Shown piece after piece: positions 1 through 12,200 of a DNA stretch of 64,000 nucleotides. The translations under genes and the position numbers were made by a program. Within the stretch, counting starts at the first letter, position 1, and each line of letters opens with the position of its first letter. The stretch is from Stercorarius parasiticus. Taxonomy: Eukaryota; Chordata; Aves; Charadriiformes; Stercorariidae. The stretch is from the NCBI GenBank assembly GCA_013396915.1, contig VWZL01001363.1, forward strand, positions 659,140 through 723,139. The letters are read 5' to 3'. Under the pieces are notes generated by a model. That model had not been told where the DNA came from. It saw only the letters and a program-made list of their open reading frames with translations, and did no database searches.

Positions 1-59
1 TCTTCTCATTAAACTCCATTTCTAACTATTTTTCTGTATGAGGGCTCTTTGTTCGGCAC

Positions 60-655
60 ACTTGTGTGTGTAAGGAGGCCTAAGTGCCAGCAGCTGGAGT
101 GAGGACCATGATTGTGATGGTGACAGGGCCCATGTGTTTGTGATGCCAGCAACTGGAGAAACCATCCTGCCTGCATGGCTGTGTATAGTGCTGTGTCACC
201 ACTAGCAAACATGGAGCTATGCTAGCCGGGGAGCAGGGTTAGAGGCCTGGGAGACAGGTATTGCAGCAGCCAGAAGCCTGGGCCAGATAGCAGAGAGACC
301 AGAGGGTCTGAGGGTTGGCTGATGGAGGGACCAGGGAGCCAAAACAAGCTATGGGAGAGACCGTGGGGCCTGGGGGTCAGCTGAGAGACCTCTTTGCATG
401 TGTAGGTCTATGCCTGAGGCACTTGAAGACCAGTAGACCCAAGGGCCAGCTACTGGGTGGGATGAGAGTCTAATGCCAGTGACTGGCGAGACCTGTAGTG
501 TGCCTCTGTGTGCCGGAGCACCAGCAGCTGGAGTGGGGCTGTGGGTCTCAGGGTGTATGTCCAGGTGCCAGCAGCTGGGGAGACCCAGGTGTCCAGGGAC
601 AGCTGCTGGGCAGAGTGTCTAAGCTCAGCTACTGGTAGAGTCCATGTTGTGTATA
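60..655. repeat. Degenerate tandem repeat (CCAGCAGCTGG core)
   Basis: A core close to CCAGCAGCTGG followed by GAG and often GAGACC recurs near 88, 144, 444, 474, 520, 567, 599 (as CAGCTGCTGGG) and 626, with weaker copies around 255-400. Spacing is irregular (about 25-75 bp). This looks like a decayed minisatellite; frames across it, including one of 154 codons on the minus strand, are by-products of the repeat. Confidence 0.6.
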
Positions 656-3600
656 TGTATACATATATTTTCCACTGAAACACTTTCATCCTGATCAGCC
701 AGCAAGGGAAAAAGGATGAGGCTGATGGTGCTGCCTGTGTTTTCGCAAGCACTGTGTTTTCTGTCCACGTTGACCTGTGCCGTCGGCCGGGTGCACATGT
801 GTCCTGTGTGCCTGTGGGACATACCTGCTCGACCTCCCCGCTGGCTGGCCACCAGATCTGGCAGCTCCTAACAATTTCCTCCCCAGCTTGCAGCTGGAGG
901 GTGCAGTCTCCCACATCATTTCCCCAAGGAAGGGTCTAACAGGACATCTTGCTGCTGCCGCAAGGTCCGAGTCCCCGGGCAGCAGCAACTGCTGGTCCAG
1001 CAGGTAGGTCACTTGTCTGCCCTGGTAGAAGCAGTGGGTCTTATGTCTGTTGTTACTATCTGCTTTCTGAAGCCTGGTGTTCACTTAGATCATTGGCCTC
1101 AGCTGCAGTCCCCAAAAGGCAGGACTGAAGCAATCAGCCATGGTTCAGTACTCTTTGTCCTTAACCACTTAGCTACCGGCACATGGAGAATTCACATAAT
1201 TTATGTTCTTCTCCTCGGCCCCACTAGCCAGCTTCCAGCTCGATTTGTTTTTCCTCCATTGCTGAAACCTTCTAGATTTCTATGAACTCAAGAGATTGCT
1301 ACAACACCTAGAGAGCAACGTGCCACCAGGAGCCACTCACCTCTTTGCTGCCTCTGCCTGCCATGCTGATGGCTCAGAGAGCAGACCTCCTAGCTCAGTC
1401 ATGAGGCATGGATCCCTTCTTGCTTCCCAGCATCAGCAAAATGTGGGGAGACAGCAGGAAGCAGAGGTGACTTGCCTCAGGACCAGAGACCAAGTGATCA
1501 GATGATGACTACAGCTAAATCTGCTCGAAGAGTTTTAAACCTGTCCTTCCTTGAAGCTCAAGACCTTTCCAGCCCAAACACCGGATACAAGTTTCTCTAG
1601 TGAGCGTGGATAACCCAGCAAACAAACATGTCACAAAATGGGAGATGGATGGTCAGTTCCCTGCCTGTCCCCATTTTCACTTATTTTAAAGGAGGAAAAA
1701 ATGAATAGGAATTATTTTGTTATTTTTTAATAAAATCTAATGTGATGTCTGTATTATTACCAGAGGCATGTTATAAGGAACATAAATCTGACCTCATACT
1801 TCTCATTATCTTCTGTTGTCTGGTAGCAATTCTTTGGGGTTTTTTCCAGTCACTAAGGGAATGAGAAAATTGGACCTATTTTGTCTCAGTATACCGATTT
1901 GCTACAAAAAAGTTGATATTCTTAGACAGCAGATGCTTGGAGTCTTGCCAAATGGGAGAAGAAAATTGACATAGGTTTTTCTGTTGTTATTACGAGCGTA
2001 CTGTATATTTATAGGTCTATAACATATCCTCACCTCTGTAACAGTCTGTCAGACAGCTGGAAGGTTGCTAAATTGTATGAAAATACCAGTTTTAGGTTCT
2101 GTCACTACAGATACTTAGAGCGGCCAAATCCAGAGAACAGAGCAGAAGCCTACACCAAAAGGATGAGCCAGATGGGAGGGCTCTACATGATGGCAGACCC
2201 CACCAAACAGTCTGACTGCATAGCAAAAGCTGAATGAATTACTGAAGTAGTTTTTCCTTAGACATCCATTCATGTTTGCTGTAGTATATGTGAGCCCAGA
2301 TGTTATCTCCTCTTGTATTTTAAAAGAAGTCTTACCGCAATGGATATAACAGCATATATGTTTAATTCCTTCAACAGCTGCTGATGAAGAGTGCAATGGT
2401 TCCAGCTGCTTTGTTGGGGATGAGAGACAGCCAGTGAAACTAATGAAATAGAAGCACCAAGAGGGAGAGGGACTTAGAGGTCAATTAGTGCCTTATACTC
2501 TTCTTCCAAAACATTTCCCCCCGGCCTAACCCACCTTCAAATCAAGAAGTGTTAGCCAGCAGGAGATGCTCAGGTGATGTCTTCACAGCCAATATTTCCT
2601 CTGCATAATTCCAATGCTGCTGGAGCACTACATGCATGAAGCTGCTTTGGCAGTGTGAGGCATCCGCAAAGCAAGAGGCTGCGTTAGCAGGAGGACGGGC
2701 AAGCAGGCCTTGGAGTTGCTAAGACTATTTTATTTGGTTGTGTCTGCACTGTTATTTCACTGGTGACTGCATGACACATTGCTTGAGCCTTTAGAATGGT
2801 AGCTTTCTGGAGGCAGCAGGCTAGCTTTTGCAAACTTTCAGGGGTTTTCTTTATTTTGGGTACTTCTGAAACCTGTGGTAAAAAGTGCACTATTCCCCAG
2901 TTACACTGTAGAGAGAATTAGTAACAAAGAATAGAGCACATACATACCTAGAGAAAGTGACTTACTCAGTACAAGATAAAAGCCAACAGCTATGAGAAAA
3001 CCAGTTGAAGGGGATGACTACCGAAAACTTACTTAAGGGCAGTTTTCAAAACCACTTAACCCTTAGAGTAGTCTGTAGTCAGACATGCAAAACAGAGGTA
3101 TCTAAAAATTGCCCATCATTTCTGAAAATTTAAGGCAGGAGGTCTCCCTCTCAAGAAAGGGAGGATGCACTGTCTCTAGATAGCTTTCTAATTTAGGAAA
3201 ATAAGTTATCTTTACACAAAGATGTTGGCAGTCCTACCTAGCTCTTATCAACTCCGTTTAGGCTTTCTAACAAGCCATAACATGGTGTCTTTAACTACAG
3301 AGTTAAAGAAAGTTTCTGGCTAAATGGCTTCCTGACAAAGTTGTCTGCTTTCAAACTACACATAAAATACCTCTGGGCTCAAAGATAAAATATATTAAAA
3401 GAAGAAAATAACCGTGCATATGCTAATGTCAACCATCATCAACCATTCATGAACCCCACTAACTCTCACCCATCAGCCATCTCCCACTCTTCTCACCCAG
3501 GAAATTTTGCATCAAAACCTTCAGATGCACAAGTACAGTCCCTGGAGGACAAGCATAAAAACTATTTCCAAGGTCAAGGTCTCTTCTGTTGAAAATACTG

Positions 3601-5776
3601 TGTGTCTCAGCTTCCTTCAGCTAAACTGTGAGATGTCAGCTTTAATGCTTCAGGCAATTGTAGTTGTCACCAAATGACTCAAGAGAAAGTTGGCCTTTAA
3701 GATATTCGAGAACTTTAACTGCTTTCTGGAGTACTTCAGTACAACACCTGAACTCAAGGTCAGTCTGTAATGCAGAACATGGGGTTAATCACAATTTAAC
3801 TGATGGACGCGTTCGCACACGGAAGAACAGCGCATTTGGAAAAATGAGGTAACTAATAACTCTTAGAAAGACTAAAACTCTTGTGTTGTGTACTGATTGG
3901 CAGAAATAGGGCAGGTTCAATCCTAAGATGTCTTCACTAAAAGCTTACACCTAGAAATCTGGAAGTTAAATTGTACTTTCTGGGGGCTCAAGAACAAGCT
4001 GAATGCAGAAGTGGTGTTATATAAAGGAGCTTCAAACAATCAGAAAGGGAGAACAGGGGAGACAACATGTCAGTACGGAAAACCTGAATCAACCTTAAAA
4101 CCTAGAGCATTCACATCTTCAAGGACAGCAGTAAGAGCCTTGACCATGTCCTCTTTCAGCCCCGCTCCTGGTTGTGTCACACTCTCACTTTAATGCCTAA
4201 GTACAAATAAATCCACGTAAGGGAAAAATCAACCTGTTGCACAAAGGAAATATTTCCTTTTGTAGACAGGTAAGGAAGCCTTAGCCGAGTTGGTGCTCCA
4301 GGCTGCTAATCTTGATGATCTGACTCATCTGCCTGTCGCTAGCTGTGCATAGTTTGGCTTCGTCTACTGTTATTATGAAGCACGTGTGCCACAAAAGTTT
4401 CACTGCAGTTACTTCTGCTGCCCCTGGCAGCACCACTGAGAGCAGCCCCAGCCAGTTCCTTGGGTGGGTTGTACTATGGCTCCTTGTGAAAGCCACAGAG
4501 ACTCTGAGCATAAACTCTCTTCCTTTCAAAAAGAGAAAAGATCCCTGTTAGAGACTTCTTTTCCTGCAGCTTCTTCTCCCAGGCAAGCAGTTTGCTGTCA
4601 CTGACTAAAACTGCACAGGGCCCTAGCCCACCTCCAGGCACACTGGGTACAACCCAGCCTAAGAAGTGACTTGAACAGGGGACACAGACCTCTGCAGTCT
4701 CTGGCCCAAACGGCCTCGAGCCTCCTAGGCAAAGACCCCTGGACAGAGGGCAGAGGTGATGTCCAGAAAGGGTTTGGACTTTACAAGGTGTGAAAAGGGA
4801 CAGGTTACTGCTCATGTGTTTAGCTCTCCCCCTACATCTGCATAGCCCTCCCAGCTGAGGGAGGACAACCCACCTGGGCTCATTTCCCCTTCCCCACCAA
4901 AGAGAGCCCCCACCAACGCAGCTTCTCTCATGAGTGCTTCCCACGTGGAAACAGGAGGCCACTTACCACCTAACAACACAGATATATTCTTCTACCCATG
5001 TATCAAGGAAAACTGCTAAGGTCAACCCTATCAAGTTTCTGACCCACACCCTTCACCTGGTGAAGCTGTACAGACTAGCCAGGTATGGTCTCCATCTTCC
5101 CCACCCGGGACCTCTGCAGTCTCTCTCCATCTCTCCCCTCATCTCTCTTTGTCTAAGAGAAGAATTTATTTTCAGTTCTTTCATTACCCCTTTGACTGAT
5201 TGTTGGATAAGACACCAATTCCCAACCCAAGCCCAAACTGGAAGGGCACAGGTGCCTACTGGGACTTGAATAAATAGAAACGCTCACAAGAACATCAGGA
5301 TTTTGAGACCACTGTCTCAGAAATAACAATTTATGAATGGCCTCAGGGTGCCAGCCTGCCATCTGCCACCCCCAGGACTTGGTCTCTCAGTGAGGCAGCG
5401 CCAGCACCCCACTCTGATTCCCTTAATTAAGAACAAAAAAGCCAGTATACAGCTGCCTCCCCACATGTGTTTTTCCCTTCCCCAGTCTCCTTCCTTGTCT
5501 TTTTGCCTGGATTATCCCCTCGCAGTGCCTGTCCCTGCTCTGCTACGCATTCCTCCCCACATTCTACAACTCACGCCTCTGTGTGGTCTCTTCTCCTTTA
5601 CTAGCTGCATCCTCACATCAGCCCCACCATCTCTTACCAGCTGTTCAGGGCAACCAGAGGTGAAGTTGTCCTTACTCCCAGGCAACACAGGTCCTCACAA
5701 GTCTTTAGGAAATCCAAGAGGATTGTACTGAGCACCCCAGTCTTACTCACCTTCAGGGAACTCTGATATATATAGA
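656..5776. other. Gene-free stretch
   Basis: No exon with plausible splice sites and no recognisable protein similarity on either strand. Frames up to 162 codons (4474-4962, minus) have unlikely amino-acid composition and no family resemblance. A short palindromic TATA-rich piece (TGTATATGTATACATATA) lies near 650-667. Confidence 0.5.
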
Positions 5777-5870
5777 TGTAGTGCTGAGGGTCGTGGTTTA
5801 GTGGTAGGTTAACAGTGGGACTTGATGATCTTAAAGGTCTGTTGCAACCAAAATGATTCTATGATTCTAC
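5777..5870 (+). mobile_element. CR1 LINE 3' tail fragment
   Basis: It ends GACTTGATGATCTTAAAGG... through AATGATTCTATGATTCTA, the canonical CR1 3' terminus. Only about 95 bp remain, upstream of which the similarity stops; this is a severely 5'-truncated copy. Confidence 0.8.
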
Positions 5871-5949
5871 GGTTTACGAGACAAGACTTAGGCACAAAAT
5901 CACACTAACATTCCTGTTTGTCGTTTTTACTGCCTGTCCACTTATTCTC

Positions 5950-6240
5950 TTACTTCTATAGTTTTCCCAGCACAAGTGTCAAATTTACCAGCCTACAGTT
6001 TCCCCTCTGTCCCCTGGAAACCTTTTTAAAAACTGGCATCATGCTTGTAATGGCCTTATAACAGCAAACTGGTTTTAGACAAGAGGTTGCACACTGCTGC
6101 ATGCAGATCAGCTCTTGCATCCTTACATTTAACTCCTTTAGGATGTTTGGGTGCATATCTTCTAGTCCTGGTGATCTGGTAATGCTCATTTTGTCTATTC
6201 CTTTCATAATCTCTTCTGCAGTCACTTAAGACTGGGCAAC
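5950..6240 (-). mobile_element. Ancient CR1/L2-type LINE reverse-transcriptase fragment
   Basis: The minus-strand product (5956-6225) keeps the order of a LINE RT N-terminal region: SPGLEDMHPNILKEL (family pattern: GPDGIHPxxLKEL), later MPVFKKVSRG and NCRLVNLTLVLGKL (family pattern: P.FKKG...[12 protein letters not shown]). It is heavily diverged, with the SW..G.VP segment eroded. It belongs to a different, older element than the CR1 tail next to it, which lies on the other strand. Confidence 0.75.
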
Positions 6241-9200
6241 TCAATGTGTCACTTCTCTACAATGCGTGAATCGAAGATGAACTCTGCTGTCAGGATCCTT
6301 TCCCCTGAAACGTCCACCCTTTTCCAGATGGTGGGAACGGGGAGCAAACGCTCTGCTCTCTCACACACCCACTCCCTGCCTACTGAAAATGTAATTTTTT
6401 TATGCCCACGCTCAGCAGGAAGAAATAGAAGAGCTGCAATTTCAGTATACTCATTTCAGTGTGAATTTATGCAACCTGCTGGCTTTCTGCTTCCCCCATC
6501 CCAAAGACTCAGAGAGCCAAGCGAGATGCTTTTGGCTGCTGCTGGCAGCTGATTCCAGCCACCGAGGGATGCCGGCGTCGGGGCCTGCATTTCCCCAGTG
6601 CCGCGCAGCCCGGACCGACCGAGACGTGGGCTGGCGGTACAGTGCAGTCAAGGCCTCTGTACCAAAGAATAAAACTTAGCGGTTATGTAAAATACTTGGG
6701 ATTTCCTCTGTCGTGTAGAAGATGCCTTTGTTTAGTTCTGATTCCTGCCCTGGAGGATCGCACAAATGAGATGTAAATCCATTCTCGCCCCACCAGCGAA
6801 GGAGGTGGATCCTGCCTGCCCTCTGTTTCAGAGGAGCGGCTCTCACATGCCTTTACACACTTGCATTTTAGGGGTGGGGGTGTGTGTGTCTGCCTCCTTC
6901 ACGTCACTGTCACTTACGTCTTTCTCCTTCCTTAGAGGGCTGTAACAGTTTTGAGAAGGCCTAGCTCCACTCCATTGGCTTTGACAGGAGAAAAAGCCTC
7001 CCTCCCTGAGCCTCACGCTTACAGGAAAGCCCATGCAGACTCCTTAAATATGTATCATCCCGCTGCCTTTTATCGAGGAGGACTGCTGTGGATTTCCATT
7101 GCTTCATTATGCAAAAAATATATAATCAAATATTCTGCCAACCAAACTGGCTGTGAAAATGAAATGTTACAAGTGACCCAAATAAAATTTAACCACTATG
7201 TTTCTCATTCACTCGTAGCAAAGGTACAGCCATCGCCAGCTCTGATCCCTGACTACAGATTATGGAAGCTAGATTCCCGCTGTATCTCAGCTGTTTATAT
7301 ATCTTTAAAGAAAAACAAAACAATTAATTTGGTTTAGAGTGATTCAGATATAGGATTCTAACCTGCATTTCTACAATCTTTCAGGAAAACACTTGTTTCC
7401 ACCTAAACGGGCATAGGTTTGCCGCCTGGATGATAATCCTGATGCGATTTCACGCTGATTATTGTCAAGGGCTTTTACTGTGGCATAGCTGATGGGAGGG
7501 GAGGTGGGCTCACAGGTGATTCTGTAGCTGCCTAGGTGGTCTGCAAAAGCACCTTCTTTCCTTCCTTCTCTGTTTTTAATACTAACCAGAATTATTACAT
7601 ATAACGCAGCAAAACAGAATGAAGAAGTAAGAATATTAAAAATTGGTTTATGTAGTGCAAGCAGCAAGGTGGTGACGAGACCCCAGAGGAGCTGGCTGAT
7701 CGATTTTCTTGTTGGAGAGCAAGACAATTTCATTGCTGAGAAGCGCTGCTGAGGAGGGGGGAGCTGCTAATAGCACAGCAGCTCCACACAGCATCCATAC
7801 TTCTTAACCGTGGGATTGGGCAACAGTATGGGCAGCAGAACATAGAGATACTACCGATGTCCCCAAGATCAGGTGATGGTTGAACTCCGTACATCCACGA
7901 TACCCATCAGTGCCCAGCCGATGCCTCACCATGCTGCTTCTGCCCTCCTCACCTGCTGGACGGGGAGCCCGCGCTCAGCTTCGTGCCAACCCGCTGCGGC
8001 CAGATTCAGGTATTTTAATGCCTCAGCTTGAGCTGATTTTTATCAGCTCCAGTCCCACCCTGAGAGGAAGGTTTTAGAGAAGACAACAGGCAGTTCCCCA
8101 CCAGCTGTTAGCCTCTGCCTCCACCCCACCTTCCCCCTTCCCCCAGAAGTGCCTGTGCCGAGCTGATCCTGCCACCCCTGTCTCTCCTCATCGGCTGGCC
8201 CTGACACCGGCAGCTTTCCTTCCCTTTCCTCACCTTTCCCTCTCAGGCTGGGATCCAGCACAGTTTCTCCCCTCTCCAAACAGAAGCAGCAAAGAGGACC
8301 TCTCCTCAGCAGTGTGGAAACGCAGCCGATGCTTCTCACCCTGCATGTGCAACAGGACTTCAGCTTCACGTCTCACATCAGCTGCTAGGGACTGGCGAGC
8401 GCACACCCAATCTGGCTGTTTTAAGTCAAATAACATCCGAATCCTTGTTTCATTCTCCAAATGGAAATATTTTTTGTACTTTCTTACAAGAAGCTGAATA
8501 TTGAGGTTATGAAACAGTTAACAGTGTTTCCAGAAACCCTCATTCGTCTGCTATTTTTGCAGGACACCTTATACACACAGCAGCAGTAATCAGGGTGCAT
8601 TAACTTTTAAGCAGTAAACTTTCTTTTGCCACTTAATTTTGCACTTATATTGATGATTTTTTTTAACAGTTTGGGCCACTGTTTGCATAGAAGTTGTTTT
8701 AGAAAGTTATACTATATTGGATTTCAAATGATTTGCTAATGCACTCCCATACCAATTTCTGTTATCTTTGCTGTCTGTCCCCCTATATCAGGACGTGACT
8801 TTAAACAACTATCCTAATTCCAGAACAAATAAGATAGCAGCACCAAGATGCATTCCTTCTGTCCGCACCTGCCATTCTCAAACTCAATGAATTGTCCAAA
8901 TTCATTGCTGTCCAAATTCAATTCCTTTCAAAATCCCATTTTGCAGTTTCTATTCGGTTCCTTAGATGCATGGATGAGTTTCCAGACGATGCTTAGGCAC
9001 AGAAAACCATTTAGCAAGAACACCCTACACATGTTCTGTACTCCTAATAAACACAGAGATTTTCACCTGCCCTCTGGTAGCTTTACCCAGTGGAGAAACG
9101 AGACTTTTCCTCCTTCAAAGCCTGCAGCAGCCTCCCCAGGAAAGTGACACCTCCGCAGCCACCCTGCAGCCAGGTAACCCAACTCTGCATAGAAATGCAG

Positions 9201-12200
9201 GATAATGACAGCTTAATTTCAGCAGCAGGTGCAACTCATTAACCCACAGACGCTTGCCATCTCCCGGGGAGGAGAGGCAACTCGCCGTCACTGAGAGGCC
9301 CCGTGGGGAAAGCGCTGTGAAAAGCGGAGCCTAGGGAAGATGTTTAAGCCACGCGTTAGGTTCTGTTGCAGCTACATCTGTTCTCTTTGCTCTGTCTCTC
9401 CCCATCGCCAGGGATCTGCAGACTTGCTGATTACAGCTCAGTACCCAAATCATCCTCAGGTTTTCTTCACCCACGCGGGTGGCAAGCGGGTGAGTATATT
9501 GCTGGCCAAAGGCCAACAAGTGGTGGCCAGCATCCTCACAGCCAGACTCCCGAGCACCTGAGCCACAGCTTTCCTTCTGCACGTTCTGCATTGCAGCTTT
9601 ATCCCTTTCCTGATCACCCTGGTGCTGCGTTTGACTGTCTGATGCTCTCCACGTAGCGCTCCTCCGTTGGGCACGTCCACCCTTTCTGGGGTCATCCCAC
9701 ACCTCAGGGACCCTTGTCAGCAAATGGCGGCGTGTATGTAGCAAGCCGTGCCGCCAGCCTGGGCCAGGAGAACTGCAGTCCCTTTGTCTTCATTCATCTG
9801 CTGCCATTAGCATTACTCCGCCCGTGACAGGAACATCTATGCCATCTATGTTTTTGTGATCGGTCTTAGATTTTAGTTATGAATAAAACCAAGCCAGGCT
9901 GGAAAACAGACTTTCTCACGTGGCTGAGAATTGAATGGAGACTAGCTGCTTAACCAGCAAGAAAGTAATTTTATTCTTTCAGGTGCTTTTTCCTTAGCCT
10001 AATTGTTAGGGTCTGTCTTATATTTTAAATAATGTTACTTGGTTTGTTCAAGCAGTTTTAACTTGCTTGTTCATCCCTCTGCAGGTAGGATGTGTCCTTT
10101 GTGAATACAATCAAGCCTGTTTGTAAGACCAACAGAAAGGAAGACAAAATTTTAAAATAAAGCATCTTGTAATCACTTAGAAAATAAATACATGAAGTGT
10201 TTTGAAGTTGCAATCAGCTAGTCCTTCTACCGAAGCAGAATTTTGATGGAGGAACAGAGACATTGTCTGAAGGAAACTGAGGAACAGCAGTTCAGTGTCA
10301 TGCTGAAAATTTTCGATGGGAAAAAAAAAAAGACAAATAAAGCAAAGTTGTGATCTATATTCAATTCAGCCTGCTGGAGGTCTACATGCATTACCCTCTA
10401 CATCTCCTTCCCTCAATTATCTCACCAGCTTCAGTGGCTCTCACCCTCAGGGTCACCAAAGCCACTTGCTAGTTACCTGACTGCCAACTACAACAAAAGA
10501 CTCAGAATTGCCTATTTTGATTATTGTTTCATTTTCATTCAATTCACAGACAAATGATAGTGAGAAGGGCTTCTTAATGTCTGTCTCATGATGTGGAAAT
10601 TCACACCAGTGAGTGAAAATAGCTGCCCCTCAGAAGGAAGTACAAGTCTGGAGCTACTGGTCACTTGAGGACCCCCAAACGCCAGCAGGAGCTATTTCCT
10701 CTTAAGTGCCTGTCCCCGATGTGCACTTATTCCTCAGCCCCTTCTCCATCGCATTTAGGGGATACTTCAGCTTCTTCCGGTGAAGCCATCTGAAAAATAC
10801 ATGCTGTGTAAAGAGCAAAGAGAAGCAACAATTAAAACCAGGCGAGGGTGTTGCTGAAGTTTGAAGGACAAATGCTGGAAGACATTCAGAGAGAGAAATG
10901 CAGAGGTGATGGGCATGTCATTTTGCAACACCGGAGCTCTTTCTGATGTATGATTTCACATGGCCGTAACTGGCAGAAAATTTTCAGAGACTTTTCAAAA
11001 TGAAGTTTCGGAAATACTCCAGACTTCCTTAGGCGCAGCTCAACCAGCCTTGAGTGGGGAGACGAGAAGGGAGAGATTATAAATAGTAATGGAACACAGG
11101 CCAGTATCCCTCCCTTTGCTTTCTATCTTTTCCCTACCCACTTGTCAGGTAATAGCAATGCTAAGACAGCTGCTATTGCAAGCAGCCAGTTTTCTCTGGG
11201 CCCTCTGAATGGGGTTGGGATGGCAGCCTTATGCGACAAAGCTGCGGGGACCGTGGCACGGAGCCTGTGAAGAAAACACTGTCAGAGCTGAATTGGCAGC
11301 TGGGTGCAGGAGGCAGAGCTGGCAGTGATTTAATTTGTCTTCCTCGCAGAGGCGCATCCTCGCTGCAGCCACCACCGAGGTCCCTGGAAGAAGGGCTGTG
11401 AGGGAGAAGCACGTGGGAGAAAGAGGAAAGTTTTGCTAGCTGGCCAGTACCTAATGCTCCTGCTGAAATATTCAGGGAAAGAAAAAGGTATATTCCTTCA
11501 ACCACCTCTTCTCTTTCGCTTCCTGAAACTTGATCTCAGTGGTTTTCATATGTGAGAACTTCTACCTACCTAGTAATGCCTTTGAGATATTTAAGGTCTC
11601 ATCCTCATGACATAAACCCAAGGAGGATACTGATAGTTTCAAGGTATTAAGGAGAAGGAGGTGGTGGGATTGCTGCATAGAAACGGTAACAATCTCATTC
11701 ACAAAAACTGTTGATGGCCAGAGAGATGTGTCTTCTAATGAAAAAATATAATACCGACAAATATCTGTAACACGACTCCACAGAGGCTCTCTGAATGGCT
11801 TTTAAATAATTGAAGAGGGAGTTTAGATGCTGCTGAATGGTGATGCTCCAGCTTTCAGCCTAAGTTTTCTGAAGTTTGCTGCAGATACCAAAGATGGAGT
11901 GCATTCTAGCTTGAAAACAGAGCTGAGCGAGCATTGAGCTGCAGTCGGATCAAAGTTTGTTAATATTTTAATGTTTCCAACATGATGCAGAGTGCATGAA
12001 AAGTCTAAACCTTGGGGACCATCCTGCTTAATTTATGTGGTGAGTCACTACCATAAACCAAAGCTGTAGTTCTGCCTTCCTGATGGCACGCTGAATTCTT
12101 GCTATTCTCAATAGTCCAGTATTGATCAGTAAAACAACCTCTTTTCCCCTTCTACACTTTTAACAAATAAAACAGAAAATTAATCTGGTTCAGGACAATA

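Noticed and set aside
450..914. 154-codon minus-strand frame
   Set aside because: It spans the degenerate tandem repeat; composition is not protein-like and there is no splice or family support.
4474..4962. 162-codon minus-strand frame, the longest non-repeat frame outside ELP2 and the CR1
   Set aside because: No family motif, rich in Cys, Gly and Trp from GC-biased sequence, overlapped by plus-strand frames, and no splice context.
9331..9744. 137-codon minus-strand frame in a mildly CpG-rich patch
   Set aside because: Plus-strand frames of similar length overlap it, and no recognisable domain or exon boundary is present.
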